Below, one piece after another: positions 22,331 to 35,100 of a stretch of 64,000 nt of DNA. The notes beneath the pieces are model-generated. The model made no database searches. It worked only from the letters and a program-made list of their open reading frames with translations, and was not told the DNA's origin. Position 1 is the first letter of the stretch, and each line of letters opens with the position of its first letter. The DNA comes from Emergomyces orientalis (lineage: Eukaryota; Ascomycota; Eurotiomycetes; Onygenales; Ajellomycetaceae): NCBI GenBank assembly GCA_002110485.1, contig MOWL01000068.1:1178001-1242000 (forward strand), in the 5' to 3' direction. Both the position numbers and the translations under genes were made by a program.

Positions 22331-23838
22331 TATGTTTGATATTCAGGTGGTTTGGTTTCGGATGTAAAACTGTAGATACCAAAGCAGGGTGAAGTAGAAA
22401 GGAGATGAGACCAGCACGTAACATGCAACGTGAGACTAAAGTAGCAAGCCAGCGTTCCTCTCTGCCTTTTGGTGCACCGTTGAAAAAGGTAGATTGAATA
22501 GGAGAGAAAATTGATGAAGAGAGATTGAATAAAATTGTTCTCAAAGAGTAGAGTATAGAAATCAACCCACCCCCCCAGAGGGGCCTATACCACACCCTGG
22601 TAATGAACACAGATTCAACAGCATCTTCCCCCGCACTTTCATGGCTTGGGAAAAGCCGGACAGAAAGGATAAATCAAACAGCAAGCCTGAAGAAACGAAG
22701 CCCCTGACTCAAAGCCTAGGCATCTACAAAATAGGCGTTTCCACGGAGTCGGCTGCTGCAACAAATGCTCCAGGCCATAGGGTGGTTAACTCTTAACAAC
22801 CTAGTTTATTTAGCACTTCGTGTTCAAAAGCTCACCCTGCCTTCGGGAGCTCGTTCAACTGGTTAGTTAGTGGCATCACTCGCTAACTAGTAATTTGGTT
22901 AACAAATTAACTACCCGAGGTTCGGTCAAGACTCAAGATTGAAAGTTGGCCAGTGTTCAAGCCATCATCGCTGGAAGAACATGCTATCAAGGAACTTGAA
23001 ACCGGGGTTCTGGCATCTCTCTTCTTCTTATTGACACGAAGTCAACTGCATATAGTTATAATAACTAATAGTTTTTGTTACACAATAAATATTCGGCGGT
23101 TGGTCACGAACTATGGAACAATAACAGGAGGTTCGGATTCCCCGAAGACATCACAAACTTGCAGGGCTAAGAATGATCGCAGCTAAGCGTTGTTAGGTTA
23201 GCTGGGGGAAGGTTCCTTTTCTTTTTGTCGATTGGCCAGCTAAATATATTTTATTTCTATGAAGAGTTTTGATCACATCGCCCAAGGAATAATAGTTCCG
23301 AGGTTGGGACCCAGCAGTCTGGATGACACAGGCACAGTTACAGACACACCCATAAGGAACACAGAGAGGATTTTTTTATCAGAAATATGCCCTGTTGATA
23401 AAGTACACCTCGTAGGTCGCACGATACCTCCGAACATATCTCAAATTGGATTAGGGTCGTGTGGCGTCACGGACATAAGGTAATGTCCGCATGCAGATTG
23501 AGATGATTTAGGAATGTCGTCTTTTATTCGAGTACGAAGTATATTTCAAAAAAAAATGTTGAAAAAGATTGGAAGGTTGGGGAGGAGCAAGGTAAAGCCC
23601 CAGAGCAAAGTCCAACTGCTCAAGTTATGGAGCGATCATCATATCATAGATAAAACGTGCATTATACCTATGTACACAACTACCTAAGGTATGATATATA
23701 TACTCAGAACGAATGATGATCCATCATAGCAATTCAAGTACAAGTGAAATGGAAACCAGAAGACATCCTTCTAGCCATCTAACCAACAAGCAAAAATCAA
23801 AGCATCAAAGCACGAAAGCATCAAAAACGAACTGTTTA
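22331..23838. other. Intergenic spacer
   Basis: Upstream region of the cyclase gene and 3' region of the permease gene. No credible gene; small frames only. Confidence 0.55.
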
Positions 23839-25718
23839 CTATTCGGTCTTCAGATACGTTTTCTCCCGCTCTTCAGGCCCGGACCCCTCCTCGACATGCG
23901 GAAAAGTCTTCCCCGCAATCACACCCGCACTCTCCCTCGCATCCTCATCTTCCAACATAATAGGCGGACCCGTAAACTCCTTGCGCGCCCGCACAAAGTA
24001 CCAAACAACGCTAATCATCCCAAACCCAGCAAATACAACGCTTGCGTAATTCATCGTCGACGGCGTTACGGGTAATGAAACAGGCATACAGAACAACGCA
24101 ATAGCCAACGTAATCCACGATACCGCTATAATATTGATCGTGTATCCGAACTTCCCCAGCGAGAACGGTGCGTTCTTCACCTTCCGACGCCCACGGACGA
24201 CTGACACGAGAATCGGCACACCATACGATGCCGAGAGACAAATGGTTGCGACACCCGTAAAGGAGTTAAACGCCGCACTGGAGCCGAAAAATATCAGGCC
24301 TAACAGGCAGTCGACAACGGTGGACAATATAAGACCCCAGAGCGGCACGTCGAAACGTTTACTAACTCTGCGCCACAGTCTGGAACCTGGGATGGCGCCG
24401 TCGCGCGCAAAAGCGTACGTGCAGCGGCTCGCGGCGGTTAGTGCGCCGATTCCGGCAAAGAGTTGGATCCCTAGGATGAGGAAGAGGAGTCCGAAGCCAC
24501 CAGCAGCGGAACCGGTCACGGTCTTGAAAAGGAGGCCTATTGGTTGGCCGTTGGCGACTGCTCGCAGCAATTCGACAGGTGGGAGGACGAAGAGGACTGG
24601 GAGGAGATATGCTAGGCCGGTGATACCGGCTGCTACGACGGATAACACAATGGCTTTAGGTACCTCGCGGTGGGGGTTTTGGGTCTCTTCGCACATTGCG
24701 GCTACCATGCCGTAACCGGTTAGGGTGTATGCGGCTTGAAGTAAGCCGACGAAGAAAGCCCAGCCGTTCGGCCTAGCGATATGGATTAGTTTGAAATGAA
24801 ATGGTTTCATATTGTTCTTCCAATTTATTTGCCAGAAATTGGGCAAGTTGGTGCGGGGAACAGATAGGAACACTCTTACCAGCCACTCGTCGAAGCGTCA
24901 AAATGTCCAAAAACAAAACTGGCATGGTTCCTATGCTCTGCCATGGACAGTAAAGTAATCATAATGATTATTACACTTGCCGCCGTCCAGTATATGCAGA
25001 CTTTGTTGATGATATCGAGATACTTTGCGCCAAACACATTCACCAACGCGCAAACCATCATCACAGCCCAGAACATCAAAATTGTCTGCCACTCGTTGGG
25101 AACGAAATCCTCTTTCCAGAGCGAAATTGCACTGAGAATCAGCTGGCCTCCTGAGAAGTTGATACTGAGCGTGACAGTCCAGTTGCCTACAAGGGTTAGC
25201 CATCCGTCGATAAACGACATTAACGGCGCCCATTCTTTTGTCGACAACATTGCACTCCAGTAGTATACACCGCCAGCTGTAGGATAAACCGAGCAGATTT
25301 CGGCTAGAGATGCGGCGATCGCGATCGAGATGAGCGTGACCAACACCCAACCCCAGAGAATTGTGACGCAGAGTCCGTCTACTAGGTTGATATACAGCGT
25401 TGTACTTAGGCCGAAAGGAGCCGCCATGATAGCAAAAGACCTGCGGAAGTAGTTCCATTTCCCATTGTTAGCCTGTGCTGTAAAAACCTAACCAAGTTGG
25501 GATATTGTCCCATAGTCCCACAAAAGCAGACGAAGCAAACACCAGATATATAATTAAAGAGTAAATAAAACGTACAATCCTAGTACACTCATCATGCCCA
25601 AATGTCGCGGCAATTCTCCTTTGTAACCCATTTTCGCCAGCGCAGCATCCGCATTGGCATTGGCATCTGCCGAACCGCTACGACGCGGCTCGTCAGAATC
25701 AGCCGGTCCTGTTCCCAT
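23839..25718 (-). CDS. APC-superfamily amino acid/GABA/choline permease
   Basis: Three exons, 25718-25576, 25440-24880 and 24772-23839, with introns of 135 and 107 nt, encode 545 aa with about 12 membrane spans. Exon 1 gives a Ser/Asp/Ala-rich cytosolic tail and the start of TM1. Splicing produces LGMMSVLGLSFAIMAAPFGL, typical of the ACT family (Uga4 GABA permease, Hnm1 choline permease). Other family marks are SLAEICSVYPTAGGVYYWSA after TM2 and GYGMVAAMCEETQNPHREVPKA in the later half. The C-terminus is acidic and cytosolic. It imports an amino acid, GABA or polyamine/choline-type nitrogen compound across the plasma membrane; the exact substrate cannot be told. It closes the left-hand catabolic block, mirroring the Dal5-like permease at the other end. 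Confidence 0.93.
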
Positions 25719-27311
25719 ATTGGCAAAAGGCTAGTAGCCACCGGAATATACGGATGGCCGGAGTTGAGAATCGAGGGGGAAAAGGAAGCCGGAGGAGTCG
25801 AGTTTTTCTGTGTTCACAGAGATGGGAAATCTCGACGAAAGGGAAGCAACCTGCTTTTGAATGTCATCAACCCCAACGAACGGTGGAGAAACACTAAGCA
25901 CCTCGTATAACACCCCGCATGTGCCAGACGTCCAGCGGTGGGACGGGTCGGTGGACTGTTGAATTAGGCGCCCAGAAACACAGACGGGTGAAAGTCGAGC
26001 ACGCGACGCTCGGACTTTGACTCTTTTGGGAAACAAATCAATCTAGCAGTGAGTGTGGGGGGATTTTTGGGGAGCTGTAGATTGAGGGAGCCGGAGATAT
26101 TACTTTATTTAGCGGCCTTTTTGCTGCAAGCTTCCAGGTGTCACAAGCAGGGAGCTCGCCAAATATTTCCACCGTGGCGGTGCGCAGTGCCAGTTCAAGA
26201 TAGCACTAAAACAAACTCAAACCATGCTGCCATGTAAAAGGCAGATAAGTGGTAGGCTGGTAGCTCAGCCCTTGTCGCAGTCGAAGAAAATAGGGCGGGC
26301 AAGCCAGGGGGCGATCCTCGCAAGGATTTGACAGTGAAGAAGATATTGATGAACGAATCCGCTAGGGCTATCATGGCCAGTATTTGCAGGGGGTTTGCCA
26401 ACTATACCAACCAAGGTATCCCATCTGGCTAGATTCTGGTTGCAGCGTTGCAATGGATGAAATATGGGTCGGGGCCACTGAAGCTTCCATCCAGACCAAG
26501 GATGGGGGGCGAAAAAAGGTTTCATCTGGTTCTGCCAACATTCTTCAGCGGTTCGATAAAAAGAGGTCAGCGAATTTGTGAAATGCAATTTTGCGCTGAG
26601 TTCGATATCCTTGCAATGGGAGGGCTAATCTCGGAACGATGACATTGTGAATTTGGTCATGCAAACGAGGGTTAAATATCGGCAAACAAACCTCAGGCCG
26701 GGGGCGCCAAGTGCGGAGTCGTTGCTGATCTCAGGCGACCCAAAGGGGCTGGTTCAACGAACTAGAAAGGATCGCGGCCGAGGAGCTCAAAAATGTGTTT
26801 ATCCATTGGCAGATATCCATACTTCTTTCTCCAAGTTCGCTCTCGACAGCAGTGGTCCCAGTTAGGTCGGTGTTTAAAATGATATAAAAAGACTGTTCAG
26901 GGACAATGCCGAAGCTATATATGACTTCAACAATCAGAAAAAACGCCTGTTTGTTTTAAGAGAGTGATATACTGAGGATATTCATTCGTTCACCCAAGCA
27001 AATTTTTAACGACTAGGATTTTGGCATTACAGTAAAATATTTTGGAAAGCCTGCATGAGCTATTACCATCCCAGTTTTCATATAAACTGTTTCTATTGCC
27101 ATTGATATGACCATCGTTGACTAACGATTCCCACGGAAACATTTCACGGCCGCCCAGCGCCAATCTGTGGAAAAATAAAAAGCAGAAAACCTCGATTCCA
27201 ATCTAATACCAAATTCATGCGATTTGGACCTCTTAAAAGAAAACGGGAAAGAAAACTGGAAAAGGGGGGGGAAGGGAGGTTAGGGAGACTATCCTTCCAG
27301 AAACCTTCAGT
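25719..27311. other. Intergenic spacer, 1.6 kb
   Basis: Upstream region of the permease and 3' flank of the E2 gene. Only random short frames; nothing recognisable. Confidence 0.55.
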
Positions 27312-29709
27312 CTAGTCCAATTTATCCAACTCCCGCTTCAATTCCGCTGGCAAATTCCAAAACCTCCCGCGCTGAATTATGAATCCATTCGGACTCTGCG
27401 GAACTTGGCACCAATTTGATAGCCTCGAATCCTCACACGCCCATCCGTTCACCTTCTGCATGATCTGTCTCTTGTTGATAGTGAAATGCGCCTTCACGAT
27501 ATCCTTCCAGACCCCGTTGCGCTTGCCCGGCTCACGGAGCCAGTCAATCATTGCGAATTTGACATTCTGTGGCCTGGCTTGTAGGATATAATTCCGCGCT
27601 TTGGCATCAGCTTGCGGCCCCACTTCACCGCTGTTGGCAGGCTCCTGGCGGAATGGATCTTCGGATAGCACCATAGCCTGCAAACTGATGAGAACGGACA
27701 GGATGGTCGATTTGTTGGGTTGCCACTGTGCGGCTTGGTCGCCTTCTTTCCACGTACCCAGGAGTGAGAGGCAGACTACATATATCACGTCAGCGGGATG
27801 GCGGAAATTCAATCCATATAATCTTTGTGTGGGGCATTGTTAACATACCTTTTCCATCGCCGTGGAGGTTTGGACTCATTCCTGCGCGGTTCACCGCCGT
27901 TCGACAATGTACCAAAGGGGGTCGTTTGGGATACTTCTGGTCGCAGAATATATCAAAACTATCCAGCGCGAAAGTTAGCATGGCGAACGCCAATAATCAA
28001 AAGGGGGAATGAATAGAGGGGTATGAACTACCCCGTACTCACTCGAATAGGCCATACCCGTAGGGAGTATCAGGATGGCCCACGATCAGACATCTCATCA
28101 CATCAGGCCGGGACTCACCCACCTGTACAAAAATCCCTGGAGGCAGCGATGTGGACATACTCGCAATATCCGTGACAAGCTTTTTCATACGACCAGGCCC
28201 ACTGAAAGTCAACTTAGCAGCAGCCGACGCATATACACTATTCTCAGGGCGGAGTATGGCATCGTTCCGGAGCAGGCAACGTGCCTTGTGGAACTTCACC
28301 CACTTTTCTCCAGCAAATAATCCTGTTTCCTTTGTTGTTGTTCCCTGTGCACCCTCTGCTCCTTTGGATAGACCGATGGATTTGTAAATAATCGTGACTT
28401 CCTGACACAGCTTCATCATCACTTTTCCTTCCGGCGTCGACTTGATACACTTTGTAGCTGTGTATTTCTGTATGACCTCACTCTGTTTCGCCAGCTGCTC
28501 AAGCCTCTCTGCCAGCGATGGAATCTTCTCCCCCAAAATCAACGCCTTCTCCCACTCCTTGCTTGGGGTATCGCATATCGCCTGAAGCCCCGTGGTACTG
28601 CGCTTACAATAACGGCGACCCTGCACAATATCCTTAAGCTCAGGATGTTGGCCAATTTTCTGGACAAAGCGGAGTACGCTCGAGTAAACTCCCGCACGCT
28701 TGCTAACTTCCTCAATGGAATCATTGCGCAGCAAATCAGTCGCTCGATCAATGAGCATCGTCAGCTGTAGCATCGCGTGCAGTTCCAGAGGCAAATTCTT
28801 ATTGTTCCAGGTAGGGATCAGCTCCGTCACGATATCCGACATCATCTCCGTAACACCGTCCATCTTCTGATCCTCATTCTTAAACTCGATGGCGTGTTCA
28901 AGAACGGCAGGGGATGGGCCGGAATAATATAAATTCAGGAACGGGTTAAAATTCCCCGGGCGTTCAGCGGCATATCCTACACCACGCGAGTCGAGCGTCC
29001 CGGCCACTCTAGATGCATTACCTCCCTTACCGCTTTCTGCACCAGAATGCTGCATGTCAATCTCCATCAAGTCATATCGTGCCAGCATAACCCAGATGAT
29101 AAACATTCTCCCAAGGCGACAGCACCACTGCATATAATACTTTTTTTGCACGCTACGGACAGGCGCTGCCTTGTTCGGCCTCTTCCCACAGCCAAGGCAC
29201 GTGAAGACACGACAATCAGGGCATTCTGCTGCACATATCAAACTTGCCTTGTCGGGGTTACGACCAGCGACACTAGTCCAACGCTTGATCCACGCCGCTA
29301 CATCGAAGCTGTCGTTAATTAGTTTGTTGTGGCAGGAGTGACATTTAGTCGCCATGCGGTCTACCCAGAAGGTATGGATTGCTGAAATGCTCTGCTTGAT
29401 CTCGCTGGGATGTGGCTTGGGTTGCAGCTGTGGCCGCGGTCGTGGCTGTTGTGGTTGTGGTTGTGATTGTGGCTGTGGCTGTTGTTGTTGTTGACCAACG
29501 ACTCCGCCAATATTAGAAACCACGGGAGTTCTGAATTGTGCAGGAGTTTGGATTCCATATCCATTCGTTAACACTTGACTCCCAGGCACAATGGGGACTT
29601 GATTGCTGAATGAATTTTGGTATTGGCCACCAAATATCAGGTGCGCATTAGGTTGTTGAAATGGCGGCGTGCCGGAATATAGCTGGCCATTTACGTAAAA
29701 ATAGCTCAT
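27312..29709 (-). CDS. Large E2 ubiquitin-conjugating enzyme of UBE2O/BIRC6 type with an N-terminal cysteine cluster
   Basis: Three exons: 29709-28043, 27958-27849 and 27775-27312; introns are 84 and 73 nt; 746 aa. A Gln/Pro-rich N-terminus (QQQQ runs near residues 73-100) precedes a cysteine cluster at about 119-182 (CHSCHNK ... CAAECPDCRVFTCLGCGK) that looks zinc-binding. A helical middle part follows, then a C-terminal UBC fold from about residue 510. The UBC core reads VMRCLIVGHPDTPYGYGLF, FDIFCDQKYPKRPPLV, MSPNLHGDGKVCLSLLGTW, with the predicted thioester cysteine Cys594. The active-site block is completed only by joining exons 2 and 3. The extended SLLGTW pattern separates it from small E2s and points to the UBE2O/BIRC6 class, which can act as combined E2/E3. 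The substrate is unknown. Confidence 0.88.
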
Positions 29710-32172
29710 TGTCGAAAATGACAGTAGCTCCTCAGGGGGTTAAATTGTCTCGTGTTTGGGTAATATTCGAAGGGATTTGTTGCTTGATATCAGCAGTGGT
29801 GATGATGATGATGATGGTACGGGTAAGTCCTTGTTTATTTCCGGTCAAGTCGAAAAATCTGCCAATGACACACGAGCTCTTTTATACTATCAAATCTGAT
29901 GATGAATGGAAAGCTAATCTTTAATTCTGGGTTCCTCGGTTTGGTGCAAGGAAAGGAGAAGAGGAAATGGAGATAATGCAGGTAGAAGAAAAGGGGAAGA
30001 AGCAGAGAAAACAGGTCCAGTAATTTATACCCCCTTTTTCCCTCGCCTATGCCTTCACACGCTATACAGCCATGACTAGGTAAGTAACTGGGCTGATAGA
30101 TATTCTTCAAACTGGGTGCTGAGCTTGTCAGCTGCACTGAGCTTGGGAACTCACCAGGAGCGTTATAGACATGATGGTCACGGTCACTATTCATGTCAAT
30201 AGATCTTCAACAAGTCTTTATATCAATCTTCTAGTCTCCCCTTAATTTAAAATAAACAATAAACCAAGGCAAGCACAAATAAATTTTTGCTTCAAAAAAT
30301 CAAAAAGGAAAAGAAAAGAAAAGAAAAGTGAATAAATTCAATGTTGAAATATGCCTTAAAAGAAACAGGCGCTCCTTTTTTTTCCCTTTCTTCTTTTTAT
30401 TATCATTTCCTAAGCTAAGTTAAGATATATATATAATAAAATATAAATGAAAAAAAAACAAGCCATATATCTACCTGCACAGACAAAACCAGTCCTTTTT
30501 TTCCCCATCGAAACATTTCACTTCCATTTTTCAAAACCAGTAACTTCCTTTGGTTCCCCAACATTCCCACTTCCTTCTCACCCGGCCGACCAACCAACCG
30601 ACCAACCAACCAACCAACACATTCATCCACAAAAAAAAAAAGGGGGGGCAAAACAAGTTTTGACAGCGCGGAGTGGATATCAAGTAGGTGGTGTTGTTTT
30701 GATTTTGGAAACATCAAAAATAAAGAAAAGGGTATTTTTTGTCCTTCCTCTGGGGGGGGGAGTAGAATGTTAAAATGGGGCAAGACGTGGAGAGGGAGAT
30801 CAGAGGATTTTTGGGAAATGTCGTTCACGTACAGGCAAAGAGGGGGTGAATGGGATATGTTGAGGTGAGGCGAGGTGTAAGTATATGTATGATGGGATGG
30901 GGTGTTAAAATGTTGAATTTGTAGGTTGATTCCCCTTTCTCATTCTCATTCTCCTTCCCTTCCTCCTTCCTCCTTTCTTTCTTTCTTTCATTCTCTATCA
31001 TCCATCCGTTGCATTCCATTCCGCTTTCGCCGGCAATAAATGGATAAGAATCTTCCAAAAGAAAAAAAGTGAATCAAAAACACCAAGACAGAAAAAACCA
31101 AGGGGCAAACAATCGTTTCTCATCTCATTTGTATGTATATGCAATGTTTGTCATTGGTGGTTGCAGTCGCATTCGTATATTCTTTCGCTTTGCACTTTGT
31201 ATCATGCGCCAAATGGCACGGCGTAGTGTGGCGTGACATGGCATGGCATCTCGGGGTGTTCCGCCATACATTAGGGCCGCTGCTATCTCGAAAGGACAGG
31301 CGGGGTAGCAAATAGTAAAAAGTAAGGGTGTGAAGGGAGGGGAAACCAACGCCATTTCCATCATCCAAATCGCGAACCATACAATAAAAAAGGAAATCGC
31401 CGGTTGGGAATGCATGTCTTCTTTTTGCTTCACTTCCACAGTTTCCCCCTTTTTATTCTGCAAATAACAAATGGAAAAAACACAAAAACTATCCACTGAT
31501 GAATAAAATGCATTTGGTTAACGTGCAGATAAAGGAAAAAAAGGCAGGGTGACGTAAATTTTTTTATAAATGGTATAAATGCGCAGGTGGAGGGTGGGGT
31601 CATTTCGGTCATGAGTTTTGTATGTCAAAAAACACGCGAAATGTAAAATGAGGAGAACAAGTAACAAGCATCATCTATACATTATCATTTTCCCCCCGTC
31701 ATTGGTTTGTTCTTTTTAGGTGGTTGAGGTAAGCGACACAAACAAACCACCCGCGGCGCAGAGTGCAGAATAGCACAAGCTAAAACGAAGCCCGAGGGTG
31801 ATTGATGGTTATAGCCCATATACCCATCGCAAAAGAAGTGAAAAACAGAAGGCAACAAGTAGGCAAATCAGTCCTCTTTTCGTTGTTGCCTTTTTCGTTG
31901 CTGCTTTTTGTTCCCGCGCGGGAGGCGAGGCGAAAATGGAGTGGGTTCGTAGACTGCGCAGGGCGTGGGTCGCTCATATAAATACCAATCGCATTTTTCC
32001 CGCGTCAAAAGAAATACACGTAACGTTGGCGAATAACAAAAGGCCAAATAGCATGGATATTCGGTAGGAAAAGGGCAAGGGATGTCTTTTTTCTTTCTTA
32101 TTTTCTTCAAGCGGTAGTGAGTGTAGGTAACCGGCCAAAAAATATATATATAAAAAAAAATAAGGCTCTCTC
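29710..32172. other. Intergenic spacer, 2.5 kb, simple-repeat rich
   Basis: Upstream of the E2 gene and 3' of the KDM4 gene (both minus). It holds poly-A/T runs, ccaa repeats (30590-30620), a short ttct stretch (30970-30990) and G-runs near 30640 and 30750. The frames here encode low-complexity peptides and are not believable genes. Part is probably a long 3' untranslated region. Confidence 0.5.
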
Positions 32173-35100
32173 TCAAGGACTCCCGCTCTCCTCCGGCCCA
32201 TCGAAACCAAACCCAACCATATCCATGCTATGCAAAGACCCAGGGCCCCTCCCCATATCCAAATCCGACGACGCATAATCATTCCCCACACTGCCACCAC
32301 CAACACCCGGAGGCCTTTCATGGGGTCCAAAAAACGGCCTATGCTCATCCCGTTCCCGCCCATCCTGCGACTTCATATCGCCACTACCACCAGCAGCACC
32401 CCCGCCGCCACCAGCATCGCTATTGCCGCAATCGCCATCTACCCATGGCACGACGCTGCGTTGCCAGAAGCGCTGGTTCGCCTGTTGGTCGCCGAAGAGG
32501 TCATGGTCGTGCAGTTGGAGGTGGCGTGGGAGGATGGAGGATTCGTGCTCGATGTGTAGGGAGAAATCGTGCGGGGATTGGTAGCGGAGCGGGGGGCGGC
32601 CGAAGGTTGAACAGCCTGAAGCGGACGCGGGGGAGTCGGCGGACGCGGGGAGGGGCATGGTCATGGACATGTGCATGTCGAAGACGGAGAGGTGGTTTTG
32701 GTTTTGGGTGTGGCTGTGGAGGTTGTTAAGGCTTTGGTGATGGTGGTGAGAATCGTCGATGGTCATGGCATCTAGGGACGATGGTCCAGGGAATGACGAG
32801 GAGGAGGAGAGTGATGACGGTTGTTGCCCAAATCTAGAAACGCCAACGCCAACAACAGGATTGTGGTTGCTGCCAGCATCTAGCGCCAGATGCTCCTCCA
32901 CGGTCGGTATCTGCATCCGCATCTTCCTCCTCGGCACGGTAACATCCACCCCGCAAGCCTCAATAACCTTATTCTTATCCTCCCGCGAAAGGCCTTCAAA
33001 ATACTGGATAGCCAACGACGGCTTCGGCTCCGCAAACACCTCACCAATCAAATTATATTCCCGCCGGGCATAGTCCGAAAACCCAAACCCAGGCGCATAT
33101 GGAGATTGGTACACTGTAGCCGACTGCCGCCGTTGCATGTCAAGGTACGCATACCTCCCCTCAACCTTAGGCCGCGGGCCAAATGGTTCTTTGGCCTGTA
33201 CCTCCTGCGGCGCTTTCTCCTCCGGGGGCTTTTTTTCAATCGCCGTCGCTCCATTTGGGGTGAGATTCATAAGAGCAAACCGCAGCATTCGCAGCAGGTG
33301 ATCTACTTCGTCCGCCTTCATATTCAACGGTTGCACGGAGGCGCAGTCAGCGTCGTTATTATTAGTATTATTATTATTATTATGATCGCTGCTCTTAGGC
33401 TTAACCATAGATTCTGACATGGCCGTCTTGAGCTTTTCCATCCCATTTTTCGGTAAAACTGAACCAGCCTGTCCCAGGAGGGTCTGGACAACAAAGTCGG
33501 AATCGACAATGGTATATCCAGCGCGAAGGTTGGCGTGGTCTGTAATCGAAGCCACAAGACGTCTAGCCATGGTAAACTGGGATGTGATGTCACCAGCCCA
33601 TACTGACATTTTATGGCTATTATCATAAGGTTCCTGCAGCTGTGGCTTTTCAATTGGTAGTTGAAGTTTTGTAGGCTGGGAAGGGGGCGGCTGGGATGTG
33701 ATTTGTGACGATTTAACTGGTGGAGACTTGATTAGATTATGGGTGATATTGGTGGTAGTGGTGGCGGTGGTGGAAGTAGTAGGCGATTTTACGGGTTGTA
33801 GCTTGGCCGTGGTGGTTTGTGTGGGCTGCGAAACTGAAACTGATGTTACTGTGGGGCGCTGTGGTGCGGCTGGGTGCCTTGCGAATGGGCTGGAGGGGTA
33901 ATTGCGGGCATATGAGGGGTGATGGTGGTGAGTTGTCATGACGGGAGCATTTAACGATTTTACACTCTCCAAAAAATGTGATCGGGGATTGTGCGACGAC
34001 CGATTGGGGTTCTCGGTGTACTGTGCACGACACTCCGTCGACGATTTCCCTAGATAATACCATATTTGCTCGGGCTTCGATAGATCAACTTGCGTGCTAG
34101 AAGAATTGAATGGAGGTTTCGCAGAAATAAACTCGCCCCATTGATGGACAAACCGCGCATCGCCAAATGGAGTACCGGGAGACGGGAGGGACGAAGCTAA
34201 ATCTTTCTTGGCATCTGGTTTTCGTGCAAGATGGGATGGTAGGGGTTTAATTCCGGCAGGGAGCGGTGGGAAAGAAGATTTTTTCACGATCAACAAAAAT
34301 CTGTACGGCAACTCAATCACATCACTAATTAAAAATAATTTTAAAAAAAGTGGTCAGCAGCAGCACCAAAATCCATCATCGTCATCGTCCTTTTCAAATA
34401 TGTAGCAGAAAAAGCTCTCCAAACGTACCCTCTTGGTAAAACCTTAACCAACATCGACCTCTCCACCGGCCGATTCTCAAGCACAACAGCCCCATTAATC
34501 TCCTTATCAGCCTGAAACTGCACCAACTCCCCGACTCGAATATTCTTCGCCGTCTGCGTCAACTTCGGATCCAAATCCAACGTCTCCCCTTGCATATACG
34601 CATACTTCTTCGGCCGGTGATACTTGCATTTCAAATCCACCCCGGGAACAGAATATTCATGCCCATCATCAGCCATCACGGCAATCGCTCCAAACTCCAC
34701 TTGCACACCAGCAAGGAGAGCGCAGGTGGGGTGGTAGGCTCTGGTACATTTGCCATGCATACACTGGAAGCAGGCGCCGTTGATCTCGCGACAAAATAGA
34801 CATTTCAGCCCCAGGCGGGCCTTGGGGACCTTATCGATGTCGCACACAACTTCAGTGCCAGAATCGTCCTTGAGAATTGTCGTCTCCTCGATATATGTCG
34901 CACACCTCCTATGGGCATGGGATTTGCCATCTTCCGTTGCGAGGAGTTCCTCATAATCCATGCCGTTCGGGCAAAGCACGCAGCGGACCTTCTTCGGACC
35001 ACCCACATGCGACTTGGCTCGTTTAGTTTTCGATTCCTGACCTTCCCGCTTCCGTTTCTTGACTCGAGTCCCAGATTTTTCCGGAACACTACGGGGAGGC

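Noticed and set aside
22855..23135. Possible tRNA from a tggttagttagtggcat string and a later ggttcggattcc string
   Set aside because: The two boxes are about 265 bp apart and no cloverleaf can be drawn between them.
1727..25718. Secondary-metabolite biosynthetic cluster
   Set aside because: No polyketide synthase, NRPS, terpene cyclase or DMATS gene and no pathway-specific Zn2Cys6 regulator; the enzymes fit catabolism better.
30415..30828. 137-codon minus-strand frame with hydrophobic end
   Set aside because: Built on homopolymer and ccaa repeats; probably 3' untranslated DNA of the KDM4 gene.
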